Positions 11,289 to 23,030 of a stretch of DNA of 64,000 bases are shown one piece after another. A program made the position numbers and the translations under genes. The DNA comes from Pyrocephalus nanus. Taxonomy: Eukaryota; Chordata; Aves; Passeriformes; Tyrannidae. The DNA lies in contig CM076280.1 of the NCBI GenBank assembly GCA_038380795.1, forward strand, positions 3,087,501 through 3,151,500, given 5' to 3'. Every line of letters begins with the position of its first letter. Positions within the stretch are counted from its first letter, which is position 1. The notes beneath the pieces are model-generated. The model ran no database searches, had not been told where the DNA came from, and saw only the letters and a program-made list of their open reading frames with translations.

Positions 11289-14200
11289 ATGTACGCGGGG
11301 CTGCAGGAGCTGGGGGTGGCCAACGGCGAGGACCTCAAGGAGACGCTCACGAACTGCACGGAGCCGCTCAAGGCCATCGAGCAGTTCCAGGTGCCGTGAG
11401 GGGCCGGGCTGTGGGAGGAGGAGGAGGAGGGCGGAGGGAAGGACCCGCCCGGGCTTTCCCCTCTTTTCCTTTGCTGTGCAGCGTGCTCAGCCCCGCTGTG
11501 TCTCTCTCCCAGACAGAGAACGGGGTGCTGCTGCCCTCGCTGCAGTACGCGCTGCCCTTCCTGGACCTGCACGGCACCCCCCGCCTCGAGTTCCACCAGT
11601 CCGTGTTCGATGAGCTGCGGGAGAAGCTGCTGGAGAGGGTCTCTGCCATCGCCTTGGAGGGGAAGGTCGAGGAGAGGTCGGTCGGCAGTCTTGGTTACTT
11701 GGGGCGAGGTGGGAATTCTGTGTGAAGACGCTGTGGTGGCTCCTGCTGGGGAGGGTTTGATACCTCGGGAATCGAGTTCCAGTGGCTCTGGGACGAGCCA
11801 CTCTGTCCCTCTGCTGCTCCGTGGCGCTGAGGCTCGTGCTCTCCCGTGTTTCCAGATACAAGAAGCTGGAAGATCTCCTGGAGAAGAGCTTTTCCCTGGT
11901 CAAGATGCCCTCCATCCAGCCCGTGGTCATGTGTGTCATGAAGCACTTGCCCAAGGTAGGACCTGCACTGTGCTGTGACACCTCTGGTGTGGCTCCTCCA
12001 GCTGTGCTCCCTCTTTACAGGTGTGTTGTTCAGTGTTAGGCACTGACTGAAGATTTAACTCATTCTTGTATCTGCTGCCAACTTGGTGGGCTAATTCAAA
12101 AGGCATTTTACATTTTTATAATCAGATGAGGCTATTTCCCCATTTTCCTCAATCCATGCAGCTTCCTAAAAATAGTCAAGTTCACTGATAGGTGAATTTT
12201 TCCACAGCTGATTTAAAAATCTGTGACAAGTGGAAGATAAGACTTGAAGAATGGAGCTAGAAGTAGACAGGAGTGAGATTCAGATCTGTGAGACAAAAGT
12301 CTCTAGGAGTGTCCTTATTAAAAGCATCATATTGCAATTAAGGTAATGGATTCAGAACTGCCACTGGAATTTTAGTAAGTCACTGAGTTTGGAAACATCA
12401 TCCCCAATTCTCAGCACTGTGGATTTAAAGGAAATCTTTTTTTCTTCTTTGGAAGAAACAGGACCGAGGGAATGGCTGGAGCTGTGTCAGGGCAGGCTCA
12501 GGGTGGATCTCAGGGAAAGGTTCTTCCCCCAGAGGGTGGTTGGCACTGAACAGGCTCCCCAGGGCAGTGGGCACAGCCCCAAGGCTGCCAGAGCTCCAGG
12601 AGGGTTTGGAGGGACAGGGTGGGATTGCTGGGGTGTCTGTGCAGGGCCAGGGGTTGGGACTGGATGATCCTGGTGATCCTTCCAGCCCAGGATGTTCTGT
12701 GATTCCACGCTTTAGGTGTCTCCTGTGGTCAGTTGGGCAGGTGAGGGGCTGCCCTGTGTAACTGCTGTGTCCACTGCAGGTCCCTGAGAAGAAGCTGAAG
12801 CTGGTGATGGCTGACAAGGACCTGTACAAGGCCTGTGCCGTGGAGGTGAAGCGGCAGATCTGGCAGGACAACCAGGCCCTGTTTGGGGACGAGGTGTCCC
12901 CCCTGCTCAAGCAATACATCCTGGAGAAAGAGAACATCCTCTTCAGCAACGACATCTCCTTCCTGCAAAACTTCTTCAGTCCTTCCCCCAAAACAAGGCG
13001 CCAAGGAGAGGTGAGGACAAAGGAACCCTCACGAGGTGCTTGAGTGGAATCCATCAGCATTCAGTCACCCTCATCACAGAACAGGGTCTGTTCCCCCACC
13101 CAGCTTTGCTCCTCAAGTCTTGTAGCTTGACAAAGTCTTTGCTAGAAATACCAGGCCATTTTCTCCTACATGTCTTGGTGAAAGCAGCAGGAATTATTTT
13201 AATAGTCACTCTGTGCTTTGTAATGATTGGTGAATGTTCTAAGCTGTTCATGCACTTTTGAAAAAAACATGGGAAGGCCAAAGTTTTTTTCTGTATTGCC
13301 CAGTCTGGCTTTAATACACCTCAGGTGTTTGGAAGGCTGAGCATCTCTATCACATCAGTTTGAATATGTTAATATGTTAAATTTCTTTTCTCAGGACCTC
13401 TTTTATGGCCCAATAAAATTTGCTTTACTTACTAAATTTTTTTAAATGGAAAGCTGTAGTTAATCTGGCATCCATTGCTCTTGGAATGGAATTAATTATA
13501 AGGCAGTACAAAGCCATAATTTCAGAGAGGGCAGTATGTTCGTTACATGAGGGCCTGTTTTGCTTTCCAAACCATGTAGTGTAAATTCCCTGGTGCAGTT
13601 TACTCCAGGTTTACACTGCAGAGTTGTGGTGTAACTCAGCACCACACATCCACTTGTACACTCTCCCTGCTGGGAGAATCAGGAGGACAGAAGAAAGAAG
13701 CTTGTGGATTTAGGTAGAAACACATTATGGCTGTGAGAGATTTGGTGAACATACCCTGAACAAGTGCTCTTGGAAATTGTGGCATAAATAGTTCCTTTGC
13801 AGGAACTGATGTCACTGTGGATGTTTCAATAAATCATGTAATAAAATTAACTTACATTTTGTGTGTGCATGTGAAGTAAGAGCACCTGCTGGTACTGAGT
13901 GCATGTTTTTCCCACTGTAGGTGGTTCAGAAGCTGACCCAGATGATTGGGAAGAACGTGAAGCTCTATGACATGGTGCTGCAGTTCCTCAGGACGCTGTT
14001 CCTGCGGACCAGGAACGTCCATTACTGCACCCTGAGGGCAGAGCTCCTCATGTCCCTGCACGACCTGGAGATCAGCGAGATCTGCACTGTTGACCCCTGT
14101 CATAAGGTACTAATCATGTGGGACAACACAGGGGAGGATTGCTGGAGGGTTTTCTGTTTTCTCCCACTCCTGCTGCCCTGCAGGAATTCAGCCCAGAGAA

Positions 14201-17200
14201 CGTGAGTCCTTTCTGTGAAGGGAGGTCAAGTCTTGAACCCAAATGTCATCTCATATCCCTTGGAACTTGAGGTGAAAATTTCATCTTGGTGAACCAGCAG
14301 TTTGCTTTCCTTTCATAAGCCATGAATCATACAAATTTAGGGCAGTGTTAAAAGCAATGTCTAATTTGACACCTAATCTGTGCAGATGCTGCAAAAATAA
14401 CAAAACCCATCATGTAGCCACAGGTTCTTAATCCCAGCTTGCTTCCCTCCCAAGTTGTGCCTGGTGGGATATAACTCCATCTGCCAGTAATCTGTGTGTG
14501 AAATACTGCATTCTTTGGATCTTGAATTATAAGAAAACATGCAACTATTCAAATACTGGGAGGTGACAGATGTGTTAATGATGTCACACCAGGATTGTGT
14601 TACTGGCCTGTTGTCCTTGGTTAGCTTCACTCTGGCCTGGAACAAGGCTTTTCCTCTGGAGTAGTTGCTAAGTTTGGTGCATGTTATGCTTAGAGGTGAT
14701 GTCCTAGAGTGATGATAAATATTCCTGCCTGCTAGCTGATGTGTTCTGATCAAGAGTCCCCAGATCAGTGCACAGACAGTGACTGCAGAGAAAAGGGCAA
14801 TTCCTGTTCAAGTTTGCTTTTCAGCCACTTCATTTTGCCACTGCTAAATGCAGTGATGCTGCAAGGACAGTGGGTGAAAGCATTTCAGAAAATTCAGCAA
14901 GCTGTGATTTTTTTGACAGTTGAAATGCTGGGGGGAAATAAAGGTTGGTTTCTGAAAGGGGGGAAAAAAGCCCTTAATATTGAATTTCACTAATACAGCT
15001 CTAAAGCAGGAGCTCCACTGTCAATACTCCCATACTTAGAGGGTGGGAGTGGTATTGCAATGGCCAAAATATCCCGTATTTTTATTTCTAGGTGATGCTG
15101 TTTCTTTCTCAGTCTCCTATTTGTGTAAATCCACAGGTGTGCTGGGCAGTGGTGTGTTTTATAAGTGCCTGCTCCTTAATCTCCAGGGAATGCCTTTCCT
15201 GGGAGAGGAGAAGGTGACACCAGATCAACTTCCCTTGGCATCTCTCACCTCCTGTTGGGTTGTTGGCATCTCAGTGTTGGTGACCAGCTTGGCACCACTA
15301 TTAAAGTGCCTAAATTCCAGGTGTTTGGAGGTCCTTCTGAGCCTGTTTGCTCTGCCATCATGTGTGTTACTGCTGGGTTAAGGAGTGGCTGAGGGTGATG
15401 AAGCTCTCCCTGTTTTGTGGCAGTTCACCTGGTGCCTGGACGCCTGCATTCGGGAGAAGTTTGTGGACAACAAGAGAGCCCGGGAATTGCAAGGATTTCT
15501 GGATGGAGTGAAGAAAGGACAGGAGCAAGTGCTGGGGTGAGGCTGTCGTGCTGTTTATTGAGAAAACTCAAATGGGTTCCTGGCAGTCACAACCTCTGGC
15601 AGGGCTTGTAGGTGGTAGTTCTTCCCTAGAGCCAGCAAACCTCCAGCAGCTCCAGCCACATCCCAAACATCCCTGAGCATTACTGCTCGTGGCAGGGCCA
15701 AGCACAGAGCTTGCACGGCCTCAGTTGTCTCCCCTGTGGCCTGGTGACTGGCTGTGGGAGATCTCCCGCTGGATCTCACCTCAGAAGACCTTTCAGTCAT
15801 TGTTTTGGGGTCTTTCAGGTGAAAAGAAATACCATTTGTGGTGTTTTTACAAGGCAGGAGAAGGTTCACCAGGTGGATACAGGTGCAGAAGGACTTGTGC
15901 AGTTGTTTGCTATGTATGACAAGTGTTTGGCTTTTGCTTCTCCTCAGGGATTTGTCAATGATCTTGTGTGACCCCTTTGCCATCAACACCTTGGCCTTGA
16001 GCACCATAAGGCACCTGCAGGACCTGGTTGGGCAGGACACCTTACCCAGGGTAAGTGTTGCAGCTCGTGTAGCTGAGCAGGGACAGCACCAGGGAATGGC
16101 TGGAGCTGTGTCAGGGCAGGCTCAGGTTGGATCTCAGGGAAAGGTTCTTCCCCCAGAGGGTGGTTGGCACTGAACAGGCTCCCCAGGGCAGTGGGCACAG
16201 CCCCAAGGCTGCCAGAGCTGCAGGAGGGTTTGGCAAGGCTCTGAGGGACAGGGTGGGATTGTTGGGGTGTCTGTGCAGGGCCAGGAGCTGGACTGGATGA
16301 TCCTTGTGGGCCCCTCAAACTCCTTCTGTCTTTCTATGATTTTGGGACTCTCCAAACGGACAATGAATCCTTTGCACGGCTCATTCTATCCTGGCAGCTG
16401 GGAAAATGCAGAATCATATCCAGAAAACGTGCCTGCCTGCTTTGTCCTTGCATCAGTTTGTCTGAGAGCAGCAGCCTTTCCCCTGCCACAGTAAATGCCA
16501 GGGGTTGGTCAATGCTGTTCTGCTCTGTTTGCTGAGATAGAACACAGTTCCTGGAATAGTGTCAGCAGGAGGTGCTGAAATGTTAAAGGAGGGCACCCTT
16601 GCAGTGTGAGGCACTTGCTGGTGTTATCCCTGAGTTGTGAAGTGTTATTGTTAGATGGAATAACTTCCTCATGACAGTTTAACACTGAAATTCGTTTTGG
16701 TTTCAGGGCACAGTGTAAACAAAAAACCCATTGTCATTCTTACACACCTTTTCTCCTTTCTTCTGCTTGATTTGTCCTGGCACATATTACATTTCAGTGC
16801 AGTAACTGGGCTGGACACCTTTAAAAACCACGTTGTGATCAGGTAGCTGCAAACTCCCTGCTGCTTTATGGAAGTTACAAAGCCCCACCAGCCCTCAGGT
16901 GTGTGTGTGTGATGTGATTCCTGCTCGAGGAATCAGGTTTCAATTAAATTGGAGAACTGAATGCCTCCATCAGTCTTTGATAAAGCTGCTAATCCAGAAG
17001 AGCTTTGAATGTAAACCACTGCTTTGAAATAACTATCTCCTGTGGAAGATCAAAATAGCTGTTTTTCTTCTCCCCTTAAAATTGGAGGAAAGCCCAGACC
17101 TGCTGCTGCTCCTGAGGATGCTGTCTTTGGGACAGGGGGCCTGGGACATGATTGACAGTCAAGTCTTCAAGGAACCAAAAATGGTGAGCCATTTTGATGT

Positions 17201-20200
17201 TTAGAATTTAACCCCTTTAACTGAACAGGTTTAGATTTGTTTGCTATTTATTGTGTCCCTGATTTAACGCTCACTGTGCAAACCTCTCGTCAGAGCTGTC
17301 TTGGGAAAAACACGACAGTGGTCCCAGAGCAGCAGCTCCAGTGGACCTGCTGTGAGCTTCCTTTTCCTGATTTTTGATTTCCATGAGTCAGACTTTACCC
17401 CTATGAAATACTGCACTGGTTGCTCACTGCTCTCTCATTGTTCCTGGGACCTTCCACACGACTGACAGGTTTGTAGGACACGTCTTGTGTGAGGAAAGCA
17501 GGATTTCCAAGGCTGGTGTGAAACACCACCATGAGAAATGTTTCTCCCTTCCAGCTCTGTGTTGTAGCAGCTTTGTGCAGTGCCACATTTAGCACTTTCC
17601 ACGTTTTGGAAACACTTTCCCTGGTGCAGGTCAGCTGAGGGCAGGAAGGCCAGCCGTGGTGTTGCAGAGCGGGGCTGCTTCTCAGGAGAAATTTGCTGTT
17701 TCTGTTCTGAACCATAATGCAGGAAATGTCTACTGAGGGGGATAGTTGAAGTCTCCAAAACACATCTATTCCTGGCTGCTTGCATGTTTAAATTTACCAC
17801 AGGGAGGGTGTGCATCGACACTGGGATTGTGGCAGTGAGAGTGACCAGTACTCCAGGGGTAACACTGTGATTTGCGTTCTCTCACAAACCTCTAGGGAAA
17901 AACGTTCACAGTTTCTTTCCAAAGGGAATCTCTGTATTGCAAATCTGTTTGATTTGGGTTTGTGTCACCACAGATAAGCCTGGGCTATGCTGGGGGTATA
18001 TAATTGTTGATAAAAGCAGTTTGGTTTCATCCTTAACATGCAGTGCCTGGGAAGGGTCTCTCAGAAGAGGTGCTGTGTAACTGTCCAAAGAAAGGACTTG
18101 AGCAGGAAGATTCCTGTAGGTGAGGTGAAGTTAAATTTTCCTGGTTACCATGGAACACATGGAAGTGAATTATTCAAGAGTTTTGACAGGGACCTGGATG
18201 TCTGAGAGCTTGTTTTCCTCAGCGTAGGATGAGGCTCCTCACACTGCCTCGCTGTTTGTTACGGCGCTCCAGGACCATTAGGTGGCATGAAGTGATTGAT
18301 GATGATTCTTCTCCCTCTCTTCTTCCACCCCCTCCAAGGAAGCTGAGTTGATCACCAGGTTCCTGCCCCTGCTGATGTCCTTTGTGGTGGATGACCACAC
18401 CTTCACTGTGGATCAGAAGCTGCCCTCGGAGGAGAAGGGACCGATTCCCTACCCCAGCACCATTCCCGAAGCTTTCACCAAGTATGTAATCCTGCCTCAC
18501 CAGCTGTACCCATGCTCTGGTTTCCACAGCCCAGCACCAGGGAAAAACACTCCATGTGCTAAAGGCAAGACTTTTGGGGATAAGATTTAGCCCAAATTAA
18601 TCAAGCCTGAACTTTTCCTTTTTAAGGGAACAGGTTTCCACCACGGTTCCTCAGTAACATTTCTTGTAATGACCATTCTTTTGGCAGACTGAATATGAAA
18701 GTATTTGGTATTTCTGTTCAAATTGCTGCTTGTGCAGCTTCCCAGGCAGTGAATGCTCAGTGTTTGGGTGATATTTGGGTGCAGCTGGATGAGTGCTGGG
18801 TTCTGGAGAAACACTACTGGAAATCAGAAAGCTGGCATTTTTGGCACCCACACTCATTCTCTGTTGATAACCTGTCACTCCAGGGTAATTTTGTGCTCTT
18901 GTGTTCAGACCTTGCACTAATTTCCAGCACAGTTCTTGTCTGTTTGCTGGAATCTGGAGTCCTGCATCCCAAGAGCTGTACTCTCCTCTATGATCTTTGA
19001 CTTTGGGGAAACCAAAACACAGCACTGTTGCACTTTGTATCATTTTTGAGTATTTGAGCTACTTCTAAACCCCAATTTGATTAGCACTTTTATCATGAAT
19101 ACATTATGAATGTCCACAATCAAATCCAGCTGTTTGGCTGTGAGACAGCACAGTATTTCCTGCATGAGAGATTTATTTTTGGAGCACGATAGTGAACACA
19201 GGGATGATCCATCTGCTCAGTCACTGAGTAGCTGCTCTTCTGTGGGCTTGGGGTTAGCCACTGCTATACCTGCTTGATTTCTAGCAGTATTATAAACCTC
19301 TTAAAAAAAAGTTCAGAAAAATCTTTTTAGGCTGTATTGGTGAAGAAACTTTGCTTCTGCCATAACAGATTCCTGCAGGAGAACAGAATAGCCTGTGAGA
19401 TTGGGCTGTATTACATCCTTCACATCACTAAACAGAGGAACAAGAATGCTTTCCTCAGGCTTCTGCCAGCACTAGGTAAGTTGTTGTCCCATCTTCTATT
19501 CTGCAGCTGTATAGGAGGCAAGTAAACCTGGGGTGAAGGGGATTTCAGAGGCAAAGATGTCATGTCCTGCTTTTGTTAACTTGGTTGTGAGTCCCTGCAG
19601 AAGTGTTTGGGTTTGTCTGCAATTTAGGGGCACTTTTCTGCTGATCTGAGAGTTTAGGGATAGTGGCTGAGGGTCAGTTCCTTAGATCAAAGGCTCTGTG
19701 AACAATTAGTTGAGAACTGTTTGGAGTAAATCTGGAAGATAAAGGAGCAGGTGGCTTAATTCTGCTGCTGCCCAGAGTAACTGCAGGTAACCAGAATTTC
19801 CTGGGACTTGGCTTTGTGTGCTGAGAACCCTGTAACAAAATAGGACTGAACAGTTATTTTTTTACTAGGATTACCTTGTTCACTGACTCCTCTGGGATAA
19901 GTTGCAGGACAGCTCTGAAGCAACCTGCTCCTAATTTTTAATGTCTGAAAGGTCAAAGCCACCTGCTTGGGCTGCCTGTTTTCTAAGGAAATGATTAAAA
20001 ATGACTGAAAGAGAGTAGGTATTAGGAAGAAATCTTTCCCTGGGAGGGTAGGGAGGCCCTGGCACAGCTTGCCCAGAGAAGCTGTGGCTGCCCCATCCCT
20101 GGAAGTGTCCAAGGCCAGGCTGGATGGGCCTTGGAGCAACCTGGGATGGTGGAAAGTGTCCCTGCCCATGGCAGGGGGCTTGGAACTGAATAATCTTTAA

Positions 20201-21656
20201 AGTTCCTTCCCACTTCAACCATTCCATGATGAAATCTCACTGCAAGATTTTCAACAGGAGGATCAGCTCTGTGGTCACTTTTTGGCACATCCTTCTCAGC
20301 CTCTGTCTCTTCTTCCCATGTTGTTCAGTTGAGACATTCAGTGACTTGGCCTTCAGTGATATTTTCCTGCACCTGCTCACTGGGAACCTCACACTGCTGG
20401 GGGAGGAGTTTGCACTGGAGGAGTTCTGCACCAGTCTCTTTGATGGCTTCTTCCTCACTGCCTGCTCCAGGTAAATTGGGTTTTCTTCAGAGGGAAGTGA
20501 AGGGAGTGAGTTTACAGAATGCCTGAGAGAGGCTTTACTGCTTTCAGCAGTATAGTTCAGCAAATTCTTCACATGTTGTGGAAATACTGTCCTGATGCTC
20601 TTTTTCTTTAGGGAAAGGCTTAAATTTTCTGACTTTTTATCAGCAAAATTATGTGCTGATTATAAATTGTTACCTGAACTGCAACTCATGATTCACAAAT
20701 TGGAGTTGCACAGGAGAATATCCTTCAGGCTTTGCAGTAGCTCTGAATATGCAGAGTTGACTTCAGCTCTTTGCTGTATCAGCTGCACACACAAATCTGT
20801 TGTTACTGCTGGGAAGTCCCTGTGGTTTAGCTGGTGGCCTGCAGACCAGATCTGACCTCCACAAAGCTTCCCAAAAAGTGTCTGGAGCTGCTGTTGGGGC
20901 TGTTGCTGCTTCTTCCTCCCCACGTGGAGGGATGAACATCCTCCTGCACATGCACATGGCCTGTCCTGCAGGGAGGAGCTGCTGCCCTGTCTGTGCTTAA
21001 AATCTCCCTCTGCCTCCTCATGGTTGCTGCAGGACCACTCCTGTTGAGCAGTTCCATGAATCCTCTTGGAAGATTCTAACAAAGCTCCCGGTGTGGGGGG
21101 GTGTGAATTGCTCTGGTGCTGTTGCTGTCGCTCCCTGGCTCTCAAGGTGCTGTTTGTTCTGCAGAAAGGAGAACGTCCACAGACATGTGCTCAGGCTGCT
21201 GCTGCACCTGCACCACAAAGTGGCACCAGCCAAACTAGAGTCTCTCCAGAAGGCTTTGGAACCCACCAAGCAGGTAGGAAGGGGAGCATGAGAAGGGGAA
21301 AACTGGTTGCAGATGAAAGCAGCTGCCTTTCCAGGCGTGGCTTGATGGACCACGAGCTCTGCTCTCAGAACGTTCCCAGCTGTAGCTCGGTTACCTCGGA
21401 AATTCCTTCCTCTGCCCCTGTTGGTTTCTTACAGGGTGGTGGCACACTTGGTGTGCTGGGTGGGAGCTACAGTGGAGTGTGACTCTTGTTTTCCCCCCTC
21501 CATTCTCGTTTTTTACAGAGTGGGGAAGCTGTGAAGGAGCTTTACAACCAACTCACCGAGAAGCTGGAGCTGCGCAAGCCGAGCCCAGCTGAAGTGACCG
21601 AGACCCCCTCCATGGAGCTGCCCTTGCCCACTGTGCCCACACCAGCCTCACGCTGA
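11289..21656 (+). CDS. NELFB: Negative elongation factor B (NELF-B/COBRA1), complete
   Basis: Thirteen exons: 11289-11390, 11513-11676, 11856-11955, 12780-13010, 13921-14106, 15424-15536, 15948-16050, 17088-17183, 18339-18481, 19369-19475, 20329-20470, 21165-21273 and 21519-21656. They sum to 1734 nt, a 577-residue protein (human is 580), with every phase matching. The start MYAGLQELGVANGEDL and the internal blocks KMPSIQPVVMCVMKHLPK, NFFSPSPKTRRQGEV and CDPFAINTLALST are diagnostic. NELF-B is a helical-repeat subunit of the four-subunit NELF complex that, with DSIF, holds RNA polymerase II in promoter-proximal pausing in the nucleus; it also binds BRCA1. The C-terminal tail is proline- and acid-rich and the least conserved part. 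Splice sites are canonical, but the exon 2 donor reads GTCGGT, a weak form. CR1 copies occupy introns 3, 7 and 10. Confidence 0.98.
12455..12710 (+). mobile_element. CR1 LINE 3' fragment in NELFB intron 3
   Basis: Sense CR1 landmarks GGATCTCAGGGAAAGGTTCT, GAACAGGCTCCCCAGGGCAG and GGACTGGATGATCCTGGTG, ending in a CTGTGATTCC tail. The end lies about 70 bases before exon 4. Confidence 0.9.
16075..16345 (+). mobile_element. CR1 LINE 3' fragment in NELFB intron 7
   Basis: Near-identical to the copy at 12455-12710 over more than 200 bases, with the same landmarks and ending TCTTTCTATGATTTTGG. Same subfamily and orientation as that copy. Confidence 0.9.
20015..20230 (+). mobile_element. CR1 LINE 3' fragment in NELFB intron 10
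   Basis: GGCACAGCTTGCCCAGAGAA, CCATCCCTGGAAGTGTCCAA and GTGTCCCTGCCCATGGCAGG, ending in CCTTCCCACTTCAACCATTC. It ends about 100 bases before exon 11. Confidence 0.9.
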
Positions 21657-22094
21657 GCTGGCTCTGCAGGACAACAACCAACCCAGTGTGAAGCTCTCTG
21701 CTGCCTTCTGAGTGTCCCTGCCCACAGGGTGGACACAAAACAAACAAAAAAAAAAGCCACTGAAGCTCCTTCAGGAATCACTGCAGTGTGCCCAACTCAT
21801 GCTGGCTAGAAAACTGTATGCAGTGCATTGCAAGGTTTACTTTTCTTGAAGATAGCTGAGTGTCTTCTTGTAGAGCCACTTAAAATCTGACTGTACATTG
21901 TTTTTTCCAAAAGAAAATGCGTATTTTTAAGCTTGGCATCTTGTGGTTTTAAACCACTGTAAGAACTGCTCAGTGAGTGTGGAACCCCAGTGTGGTTGAG
22001 CAGTTGGTGTGGGCTCCTGAAACTTCTCATGGCTTTCCTTGGCCTTGGGTCTGCTCCTGGGGAATCTTTGAGATGCTCAACAGGAGGAGGTGTC
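21657..22094 (+). other. NELFB 3' UTR
   Basis: Non-coding sequence after the TGA at 21654-21656, AT-rich from about 21830. I did not find a canonical AATAAA before the CR1 at about 22.1 kb, so the cleavage site may use a variant signal. The UTR end given is only the CR1 boundary. Confidence 0.5.
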
Positions 22095-22480
22095 AGAGGA
22101 GAGAAGCTCCCAACCCAGCCTTGGACACTTCCAGGGATGGGGCAGCCACAGCTTCTCTGGGCAACCTGTGCCAGGGCCTGCCCACCCTCCCAGGGAAGGA
22201 ATTCTTCCCAATATCCAATCTAAATTACTGTCTTTCAGTTTGAAGCCCTTCCCCCTTGTCCTGTCACTCCACTCTTGTAAATAGTCCCTCTCCATGTTTC
22301 TTGTAGCTCCCTTCAGGCACTGGGAGGCTGCAGTTGGGTCACCCTGAAGCTTCTCTCCTCCAGGCTGAGGAGCTTGTCCTTCATGGCTCACTGGTGTCAC
22401 TGTCTGTGCTGTCCCAGCTAATTCCAGTTCTGCTTTTGTTGCTGCCTCTGGTGGAGCGTGCAGGGAAGTGGGCACGGGAG
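22095..22480 (-). mobile_element. CR1 LINE fragment
   Basis: Antisense CR1: TTGGACACTTCCAGGGATGG, GGGCAACCTGTGCCAGG, CCCAATATCCAATCTAAATT and the CCCTTGTCCTGTCACTCC block. The terminal octamer-like end is missing, so it is truncated on the low-coordinate side. Confidence 0.85.
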
Positions 22481-22904
22481 AAGAATGAGTAGTGGGAGTT
22501 TACAGTGGAATTCACACTCATTCCAGCACATACAACATGCCTGAAGACAACCTGTCTGTCCCTGTAAGCAGGAATCTGTCTGCAGGAATTACTCCAGACC
22601 TCAGATCAGCCTCATACCCAGCCTAAACCTCCTCCCTTTTCTTTTTGCTCCCAATTCCTGGTACTTAAGCACTCCCAGTGCCAAGTCATGCTCAAGAGAC
22701 TTCTGTTTCCTGAAGCTGTGCCCAAAAACCCCCCACAAACGTGGCAGTTGAGCAGAGGTGGATCTCCCTCCCCAGAGCTGCTCTCTCCCTCCTTGTGTGG
22801 TTTCCTTCCTCCTGAGCTCAGAAATGCTGTGTGAGGAATGTGACTGTCCCCTCTGTGCATCTGATGCAGGAACTTGTGACACCCTGTGGGAGAACAGGGA
22901 AGGT

Positions 22905-23030
22905 GGGGTGGGTTTGGGGTGCAGGATCTGGGGTGCCAGGGGTGCTGGGGGTGTGGAGCGTGGGGTGCTAGGGATGCAAGGTGCAGGGTGTCAGGAATGT
23001 GGGGTGCAGGGTGCTGGGGGTGCAGGACAG
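22905..23030. repeat. Degenerate G-rich minisatellite
   Basis: Irregular repeats of GGGGTGCAGG and GGGGTGCTGG type modules of about 9-20 bases. One strand is rich in runs of three to five Gs. Confidence 0.65.

Noticed and set aside
10676..11596. 306-codon minus-strand and 302-, 262- and 188-codon plus-strand open frames over the NELFB promoter
   Set aside because: They arise because the 16-bp CpG array has no stop in any frame. No domain, splice or conservation support, apart from the plus frame that runs into NELFB itself.
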